Positions 1-4,241 of a stretch of 5,630 bases of DNA are shown here, piece by piece. The translations under genes and the position numbers were made by a program. This stretch comes from an uncultured Pseudomonadota bacterium (GTDB lineage Bacteria > Pseudomonadota > Alphaproteobacteria > Rs-D84). The notes below the pieces were generated by a model, which was not told the origin of the DNA, searched no databases, and worked only from the letters and a program-made list of their open reading frames with translations. Position 1 is the stretch's first letter. Every line of letters begins with the position of its first letter. The stretch spans positions 1 through 5,630 of the forward strand of contig CAMYXE010000050.1 in NCBI GenBank assembly GCA_947303165.1. Direction: 5' to 3'.

Positions 1-406
1 AGATTTGAACAACATCGATAATCGTGCGGAAAGATACAATTTTTATTCACCTTTGTCATACATGTCGTCCAAAGAAGTTTTTGAAAATTGGCGTAAAACA
101 ACCGCGGTTGATATTCGTGAAATGGCAAAGAACGGAATCAGACGGACCGTGACCGTATTTGATGAAATATTATACCCAGAATCCAGCGATTATTTGCAGG
201 TTGATTATGAAACCAAAACATGGTATAAACCAAATGATATGGCCGAAGAACCAGAGATAAAACGTGGAACAATGTACCTGAATGTGGACTATAGTGGCGC
301 AGTCAAGGAACCAATAGAAAGTGTTCAAAAGGCATTGCATAATGGTATAGATCCGGCGGTTGTATTTGGGTTCTCGGTGTCGGGTGTTATTATTGACGAG
401 AAATGA
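1..406 (+). CDS. Unrecognised protein, C-terminal part (5' end outside window)
   Basis: The reading frame is open from the left edge (first full codon at 2) to a TGA at 404-406. A TTG at 5-7 and an ATG at 62-64 could in principle start it, but the frame continues upstream without a stop, so this is most likely the C-terminal part of a longer protein. The visible 133 or so residues are soluble in character, with no membrane segment and no cysteine. The segment around 'RRTVTVFDEILYPESSDYL' and the hydrophobic end 'AVVFGFSVSGVIIDEK' look like alternating strands, with many acidic and aromatic residues between. I do not recognise a family. The stop lies within a few bases of the next gene's start, which points to co-transcription and perhaps coupled translation with the exported protein that follows. 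Confidence 0.7.
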   Translation, partial: DLNNIDNRAERYNFYSPLSYMSSKEVFENWRKTTAVDIREMAKNGIRRTVTVFDEILYPESSDYLQVDYETKTWYKPNDMAEEPEIKRGTMYLNVDYSGAVKEPIESVQKALHNGIDPAVVFGFSVSGVIIDEK

Positions 407-408
407 TA
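398..408 (+). promoter_or_regulatory. Weak ribosome binding site that favours the 409 start
   Basis: The purine-rich 'GACGAGAA' ends just before the 403 ATG. Its GAG core (398-400) is 8 nt from the ATG at 409 but only 2 nt from the ATG at 403, so 409 is the better start. The signal is weak, and coupling to the preceding gene's termination may contribute. Confidence 0.4.
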
Positions 409-1224
409 ATGAAACGTGTTTATACTATTTTTAGTGTTGTTTGTACCATATTCTTGGTTGGTAATTGTTGTATTGCAGATGAATTTAATTTTGAAGAATT
501 TGGTTCGGACGAAAACGCAGAGATGGATGGTTATGATATAGAAACAAATGACGACGAAAACAATGAATGCCGTATGGTTCAGGTATCAATAAATTCTGAT
601 GCGGCGCCGGTTGCGGCGGGAAATTTTGATATTGCCGGCATAATGTTGGGTATGAGTTTTGACGAGGCGCAAATGATTGCGCGTGAAAACGGACTATATG
701 TAAATCGACCTAAAAATAGTGTTGTGTATGCCATACATAAAGATTGGAAATACAACCTGGATTATGAATGCAGACAGCAAAAAATTTACATTCCTGAAAA
801 ATTGGAACGTTGTATAAATACACTGGCGCGAAATCGTGGCGTATTGTACGCATCAGAATTACATTTGGTGCGTGATATAACTGGTGAAACAATAGACGTG
901 TATTTTACAAGTAATGCGACCGATAATGTTGTATGGAAAATTGTTTACAAAAATGATGTAAACCAAGAAGAAGGCGCACACGAAAAATTTGAAAATCAAA
1001 AGAACAAAAAAATTATGGCATGGTGGCAAGGCGTGTTGGAAAAATACGGTGAACCGAATTCTGGAACCGACAAATGGGCCAGTTCTGATAGCGCATTCGA
1101 CCCATTGATGACGGCGTATTATGGTGAATTAGAATTGGTTGACTGTGGTCGCCAAACTGATGACAGTTCGGCAAATATGCAACAGGCCATGGATAACTTT
1201 GCGGTAAAGCCATATGCTTTTTAA
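409..1224 (+). CDS. Exported acidic protein with 'LGMSFDEA' motif, function unknown
   Basis: This is a predicted Sec-exported protein of 271 residues. The N-terminus MKRVYTIFSVVCTIFLVG is a typical signal peptide, with likely cleavage after 'CCIA' near residue 23. The residues before the cysteines do not make a lipobox, so a soluble periplasmic or secreted protein is more likely than a lipoprotein. A very acidic linker (about 24-53) follows, then 'DIAGIMLGMSFDEA' (about 75-87). That motif resembles the 'LGM...EA' element seen near the start of many small periplasmic domains of unknown function. A later part holds 'WWQGVLEKYGEP' (about 205-216) and a segment around 'AYYGELELVDCG'. The mature part has four cysteines (about 54, 121, 135, 246), enough for two disulfides. 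An ATG at 403 overlaps the previous stop and is an alternative start. I prefer 409 because the GAG at 398-400 then lies at normal Shine-Dalgarno distance. The function is unknown. Confidence 0.85.
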   Translation: MKRVYTIFSVVCTIFLVGNCCIADEFNFEEFGSDENAEMDGYDIETNDDENNECRMVQVSINSDAAPVAAGNFDIAGIMLGMSFDEAQMIARENGLYVNRPKNSVVYAIHKDWKYNLDYECRQQKIYIPEKLERCINTLARNRGVLYASELHLVRDITGETIDVYFTSNATDNVVWKIVYKNDVNQEEGAHEKFENQKNKKIMAWWQGVLEKYGEPNSGTDKWASSDSAFDPLMTAYYGELELVDCGRQTDDSSANMQQAMDNFAVKPYAF

Positions 1225-1227
1225 TAA

Positions 1228-1569
1228 ATGACTTCGTATAAAACCGGATTATTTTCTGAATTTATTGCGTGCATATATTTAATGTTGCATGGGTTTCGTA
1301 TTGTTAAAAGGCGATACACAACGGGCAAGCATACCGGGCGTGCCGAAATTGATATAATCGCGAAACGCGGAAAGCTTATCGTGTTTGTCGAAGTTAAACA
1401 CCGAAAAACTATCGATGCCGCGTGGGGCGCAATTAGTTCCGCCCAGGAACGCCGTCTGAGGTTGGCGGCGGAAACATTTTTAATTCAAAAGAAATGGATG
1501 GGCGACGCACGGTTTGACGTTATTATTATCCACGGATTTCATATTGAATGGGTCAAGAACGCATTTTAA
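1228..1569 (+). CDS. yraN: YraN/UPF0102 family endonuclease-like protein
   Basis: The 113-residue length fits the UPF0102 (YraN) family, whose fold is a PD-(D/E)XK nuclease. The family pattern is visible in order: 'GLFSEFIACIYL' (7-18) with Glu11 in the position of the conserved first-helix Glu; 'GFRIVKRRY' (22-30); 'AEIDIIA' (39-45) in place of the usual GEIDLIA, with Asp42; and 'IVFVEVKHRK' (51-60) carrying the E55-V-K57 catalytic signature. The C-terminal 'ARFDVIIIHG...IEWVKNAF' closely follows the E. coli YraN ending. All putative active-site residues are present, so the protein should be intact. The family's cellular role is poorly defined, with DNA processing or recombination suspected. 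The ATG follows the tandem stops of the preceding gene without a gap and has no evident Shine-Dalgarno, so translation probably depends on ribosomes finishing that gene. Confidence 0.93.
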   Translation: MTSYKTGLFSEFIACIYLMLHGFRIVKRRYTTGKHTGRAEIDIIAKRGKLIVFVEVKHRKTIDAAWGAISSAQERRLRLAAETFLIQKKWMGDARFDVIIIHGFHIEWVKNAF

Positions 1570-1586
1570 TTTTCGGCATTTTTTAA

Positions 1587-2537
1587 TTAATTGCCATTTG
1601 GCATAAATACGTTTAAGTCAGGTCCGGCAATGAATGTTCCCGTACCTGCGTTTGTAAAGAATGTATTTGACACCAAATCATACATTCCCAAAACATCGTC
1701 ACTATTACGCCGCGCGGGGATAAAATTGCGAACCGTGTTGGATCCTTCTTTAAGGATGAAATAATATATTTTCACTTTACCTTTATATATGTGATTGTTA
1801 TCAGACCTTTCCGCAAACAGCAGAATAGTCAGATTATTGGTTCCCGCGAATGTGCCTCTTGTAGCGACCAGTTCATTATCCCTATATGCCTTACCATTTG
1901 TGTTATAAACAACTTTGTGTTTCAATAGATCACTCACATCCGCAATTTGATTACGTCTATTAAACCACCACATTCCCACAGATGAAGCTCTGTATCCAAA
2001 AGCACTCAGAGCTGAACCAGCAACCTGACCAAATACATAATTTGAACCACTAAATTCCTTAAACTGGTATTCAAATTCTGCCAACGTATTAGCTTTTACT
2101 GTTATTCCCATATCAATATACTGTGTACCCGTGGATTCAAGATATTCCAATTGTGTATATCCGGTGGGCAACATATTTACGTCTTTTGTTCTTATTTGCC
2201 ACCCCAAACAATTCGCATCTGTGTGCGCATCATTTTCATGCCATTCTACACATACAAATTCGGTATCAATTGCATTTTGTATTGCGGAATCCGCCACACC
2301 CGCGGTTACAAGGTCGTGTTGTTGAGTCAAATAATCACCGGTTGCGTCGTAAATTCCTTTTTCACCGATATTCCCTGATTCACCGGTATGGGTTAAAACA
2401 GTATTTGTGTCTTTTGCGGGAACAATATCTTGTTTTGTTGCGACTTGGTCATCGACATAATTTTTTGATGTGAGTGTTGTGTCCGCATACGCAACGCATG
2501 AAAATATAACAAAGATTGCAACAAAGATTTTTCTCAT
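1587..2537 (-). CDS. Secreted protein: tail-fibre-like N-terminus plus LamG/ConA-like module
   Basis: The chosen ATG gives 316 residues and a clear Sec signal peptide (MRKIFVAIFVIFSCVAYA, cleavage after Ala18), preceded by a strong GGGGGA ribosome site. Residues 19-95 are polar, with 'SKNYVDDQVATKQD' and 'DYLTQQHDLVTAGVADSAIQNAI'. This resembles the repetitive shaft segments of tail fibres and trimeric surface proteins. Cys96 and Cys110 frame a short 'VEWHENDAHTDAN' turn and may be disulfide bonded. From about 122 to 306 lies a module starting 'LPTGYTQLEYLESTGTQYID' and ending 'GMYDLVSNTFFTNAGTGTF'. I know this pattern from LamG/concanavalin A-like jelly-roll domains in many gut bacterial surface and phage proteins, so glycan or surface binding is plausible but not shown. 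The last residues, 'DLNVFMPNGN', faintly echo 'DVNMLPTGY' before the module. An in-frame ATG at 2687 would bury the signal peptide and is rejected. The gene converges on yraN with only 17 bp between. Confidence 0.85.
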   Translation of the reverse strand: MRKIFVAIFVIFSCVAYADTTLTSKNYVDDQVATKQDIVPAKDTNTVLTHTGESGNIGEKGIYDATGDYLTQQHDLVTAGVADSAIQNAIDTEFVCVEWHENDAHTDANCLGWQIRTKDVNMLPTGYTQLEYLESTGTQYIDMGITVKANTLAEFEYQFKEFSGSNYVFGQVAGSALSAFGYRASSVGMWWFNRRNQIADVSDLLKHKVVYNTNGKAYRDNELVATRGTFAGTNNLTILLFAERSDNNHIYKGKVKIYYFILKEGSNTVRNFIPARRNSDDVLGMYDLVSNTFFTNAGTGTFIAGPDLNVFMPNGN

Positions 2538-2550
2538 ACTTTTTTCCCCC
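2538..2550 (-). promoter_or_regulatory. Strong ribosome binding site of the secreted LamG-like protein
   Basis: On the - strand 'GGGGGAAAAAAGT' directly precedes the ATG at 2537, with 8 nt between the last G and the start. It is the clearest Shine-Dalgarno in the window. It decides the start against the upstream in-frame ATG at 2687. Confidence 0.75.
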
Positions 2551-2584
2551 AGGGTAACAAAATAACCGCCAAACAGAATTGACG

Positions 2585-2656
2585 GTCGGGGTGTTGAGAA
2601 ATCATACGAAACAATGACTCTGGTGGTATTTATATATACACCACCAGCACCCCGAC
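2585..2656. repeat. Perfect 9-bp inverted repeat GTCGGGGTG / CACCCCGAC
   Basis: GTCGGGGTG at 2585-2593 is the exact reverse complement of CACCCCGAC at 2648-2656. The arms enclose the CTGGTGGT hairpin. The right arm also shares bases with the terminator-like hairpin at 2650-2666, so the two pairings cannot form together. In an RNA this is the geometry of a switchable leader. Whether it acts as one is not known. Confidence 0.7.
2620..2647. repeat. Perfect 8-bp hairpin CTGGTGGT / ACCACCAG
   Basis: The arms at 2620-2627 and 2640-2647 are perfectly complementary around a 12-nt AT-only-rich loop (TATA-like). There is no T-run on either side, so it is not a terminator by itself. It sits inside the 9-bp inverted repeat and would form the tip of that larger structure. 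A regulator binding site is the alternative reading. Confidence 0.6.
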
Positions 2657-2672
2657 ATTTTCGGGGTTTTTT
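2650..2672 (+). terminator. Intrinsic terminator motif reading in the + direction
   Basis: Stem CCCCGA (2650-2655) and TCGGGG (2661-2666) close a 5-nt loop and are followed at once by six T (2667-2672). This is a compact rho-independent terminator shape on the + strand only; on the - strand the hairpin is preceded by A and not followed by T. No + strand gene ends nearby: the last is yraN at 1569. It would therefore stop either read-through antisense transcripts from that operon or transcripts initiated within the gap. Confidence 0.6.
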
Positions 2673-2706
2673 GACGACACAACACAAGTAAAGTTTATGT
2701 TTATGC

Positions 2707-2740
2707 CGGTTTCGTACGGGCTTCTCACAGCCCCAAACCG
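2707..2740. repeat. Nested hairpin downstream of the Slam-like gene
   Basis: CGGTTT (2707-2712) pairs with AAACCG (2735-2740). Inside it, GGGCT (2718-2722) pairs with AGCCC (2729-2733) around TCTCAC. On the - strand it lies about 90 nt after the Slam-like stop codon, so it may protect or define that mRNA's 3' end. No T-run follows on either strand, so it is not a canonical terminator. It competes with the long imperfect inverted repeat for the same bases. Confidence 0.55.
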
Positions 2741-2829
2741 AATTTCTATTCAGTTCACTAGGATGCTACCAAAAATTCTGAACAAACTGCAAGAAAAATA
2801 TAAAGATTGTTTCTTACCAGTATAAACTT

Positions 2830-4194
2830 TTAGAACCGCTGATTAAATGTGAATTCAAACGAAATTTTGTCGTATTCGCGTTGCCATATATTTGAATCGC
2901 GACGACTGTATGAAAAAGTCAATGTCGGGACAAAACCCCATATATCAAATTTGTTATTAGATAGTGATATGGCATAACGTTGCGTAAAATCACTTTCTGT
3001 AATTTGTCGATATGCACCATCCTTGACCGCCCAGCGTGGGCCGTCATAGTTTGTCCAACCCAAGGAAGGTTCAAGATATACATGGAACCCAAATGGTAAT
3101 TCTGCACCGAATCCCAATGCAATCGTATAACGCCAATTTTTATAAATATCATTTTTTGCGTATTCGCGCGTGATCCCACTGCGCAGAATTAAATACTTTG
3201 ATGCATCAAAAGAATAGACAATGCGTGAATTCCCAGAATATGTTTGTCCATTCATATATTTTGCATAATCATCATACAAATTATTTGTCATGGCCAATGA
3301 CAGCCCCAGTCCCCAATGGCGTGATAAATCGTAATTTGCATCCAATTTGCCACCATATGATAAATTATATCCATCCCAACCGTAAAAACGTCGCGACATA
3401 ATCCCGGCAACCCAAACATCACCTTTGTTCCAAACATATCGTGGCCCGGTTGATGCGCCAAGGTATAAATCGTCATATTCATGTTTGTTATAAATATTGG
3501 AATAAAGGTTTGCGTCGCTTTTCCAACGCCAATTATTACCAAATTTCAGTTCGTAATTTCCGCCCAATGTCACATTATACCCAACCGCAGAAATGGGGTC
3601 GGGCAATTGGTGACAGAATATACCGAATTCATTTGTGATACATTCTTCGCCGCCAGCAACCTGATTTATGTTATTATCAGGCGCGGCACCAAAATTAAAC
3701 CATACATTCCAATTTTTATTCTGGCGAATGATATATCTGTTATACATCATTAATTTTTTTACCGCATCTGGGATATCGTCGCCACCCATGGCAAGGCGCA
3801 ATTGATAATCGGCACGATACCATTGTTTTTTGGCCATATAACACAACGCGAGTTCATATCTGACCTTGGCCAAATCAGGTTGTTCATCAAGCATCTGTCG
3901 ATAAATTTTTATGGCATTATCATAATCGCCTTGGCGTTGAAAAATCTGTGCAAGCAGATACCACCGTTCGGTTTCAATAGGCACACTTTTTGTTTCAGGC
4001 ATCATAGTTAAAATTTGCGATGCGTGTTCATAGTCACCCATATCTATTAATTTGCCGGCCATCTTGACCGCATCTAATGCGGTCATTTTGATTTCGGTAA
4101 TATTATTCTTGTTGGAATCCGATATGTCCGATTCAGCCCATGTGAACATGGGCTGAATCATAAATAATAAAACAAGAACTATACGTTTTAACAT
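2830..4194 (-). CDS. Slam-like outer-membrane surface protein translocator (TPR + DUF560-type barrel)
   Basis: This gene is predicted to encode a 454-residue outer-membrane protein that delivers partner proteins to the cell surface, as Slam proteins do for TbpB, LbpB, fHbp or HphA. A signal peptide (MLKRIVLVLLFMIQPMFTWA, cleavage after Ala20) is followed by TPR-like helices at about 40-65, 74-105 ('LLAQIFQRQGDYDNAIKIYRQML') and 108-135. The barrel follows from about 162. It opens with 'NVWFNFGAAPDNNIN' (the APDxNIN signature of this family), runs through alternating aromatic strands, and closes with 'RRDSNIWQREYDKISF' and a C-terminal '...FNQRF'. The terminal Phe fits the BAM recognition signal. 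Length and order match Slam/DUF560. A TTG at 4236 would extend the frame by 14 codons, but it would place the intergenic hairpin inside the gene and spoil the signal peptide, so ATG 4194 is chosen. No good Shine-Dalgarno precedes it. Cys185 and Cys194 in the first extracellular or periplasmic loop could form a disulfide. The gene directly follows a TbpB-like substrate candidate. Family assignment is from pattern memory, not a search. Confidence 0.87.
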   Translation of the reverse strand: MLKRIVLVLLFMIQPMFTWAESDISDSNKNNITEIKMTALDAVKMAGKLIDMGDYEHASQILTMMPETKSVPIETERWYLLAQIFQRQGDYDNAIKIYRQMLDEQPDLAKVRYELALCYMAKKQWYRADYQLRLAMGGDDIPDAVKKLMMYNRYIIRQNKNWNVWFNFGAAPDNNINQVAGGEECITNEFGIFCHQLPDPISAVGYNVTLGGNYELKFGNNWRWKSDANLYSNIYNKHEYDDLYLGASTGPRYVWNKGDVWVAGIMSRRFYGWDGYNLSYGGKLDANYDLSRHWGLGLSLAMTNNLYDDYAKYMNGQTYSGNSRIVYSFDASKYLILRSGITREYAKNDIYKNWRYTIALGFGAELPFGFHVYLEPSLGWTNYDGPRWAVKDGAYRQITESDFTQRYAISLSNNKFDIWGFVPTLTFSYSRRDSNIWQREYDKISFEFTFNQRF

Positions 4195-4205
4195 AAAACC
4201 AAACA

Positions 4206-4234
4206 GAATCTGTTGGGATAAATCCAACAGATTC
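4206..4234 (-). terminator. Perfect 11-bp hairpin between substrate and Slam-like gene (probable attenuating terminator)
   Basis: GAATCTGTTGG (4206-4216) and CCAACAGATTC (4224-4234) are perfectly complementary around a 7-nt loop. On the - strand the hairpin starts 7 nt after the substrate stop and is followed by TGTTTGGTTTT, an interrupted T-rich tract, and then by the ATG of the Slam-like gene. The shape suggests a leaky intrinsic terminator or an mRNA-stabilising hairpin that yields more substrate than translocator. The short distance (11 nt) to the ATG could also hinder ribosome access. Confidence 0.65.
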
Positions 4235-4241
4235 AAATGTT

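Larger units (their letters stand above)
2588..2734. repeat. Long imperfect inverted repeat, arms about 26 bp
   Basis: The + strand arm 2709-2734 (GTTTCGTAC, then TTCTCA, then CCCC) matches the reverse complement of 2588-2612 (GTTTCGTAT, TTCTCA, CCCC in the same order), with a 2-nt gap and a few mismatches. The arms lie about 96 nt apart and enclose the other hairpins. This could be the end structure of a short miniature-inverted-repeat type element, or a long-range stem in the leader of the secreted protein. I see no clear target-site duplication, and no second copy of the whole unit is present in the window. Confidence 0.5.
2538..2829. other. 292-bp gene-free region rich in inverted repeats
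   Basis: This is the stretch between the stop of the Slam-like gene and the start of the secreted LamG-like protein, both on the - strand. I see no convincing gene here. It holds at least four palindromic elements between 2585 and 2740, listed separately, some of which exclude each other. The part from 2741 to 2829 is plain AT-rich sequence. No clear -35/-10 pair could be assigned: TATGAT and TATATA hexamers occur on the - strand (around 2601-2606 and 2628-2638) but lack a partner at suitable spacing. The promoter of the secreted protein should nonetheless lie here or just inside it. Confidence 0.6.

Noticed and set aside
403..480. Lipoprotein signal in the exported protein (cysteines near 'VGNCC')
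   Set aside because: The residue before the first cysteine is Asn (and Cys before the second), which does not fit a lipobox. 'CIA' then gives a usable signal peptidase I site.
1594..1606. TGCC-ATTT-GGCA mini-hairpin as a terminator between the convergent genes
   Set aside because: The stem is only 4-5 bp, lies inside the C-terminal codons of the - strand gene, and has no T-run after it on either strand.
2538..2687. ATG 2687 as start of the secreted LamG-like protein
   Set aside because: The signal peptide begins only at the internal ATG 2537, which has a strong GGGGGA ribosome site. The extension is basic and runs through palindromes.
2690..2829. tRNA or small RNA gene in the gap after the Slam-like gene
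   Set aside because: The nested hairpin does not extend to a cloverleaf, and no promoter-terminator pair frames it.
3198..3753. Open frames on the + strand across the Slam-like gene
   Set aside because: They are short, overlap one another, lack ribosome sites and show no domain-like sequence. The - strand frame explains the region fully.
4195..4236. TTG start at 4236 for the Slam-like gene, adding 14 residues
   Set aside because: It would put the perfect hairpin inside the coding region and move the signal peptide away from the N-terminus. ATG 4194 gives a clean signal peptide.
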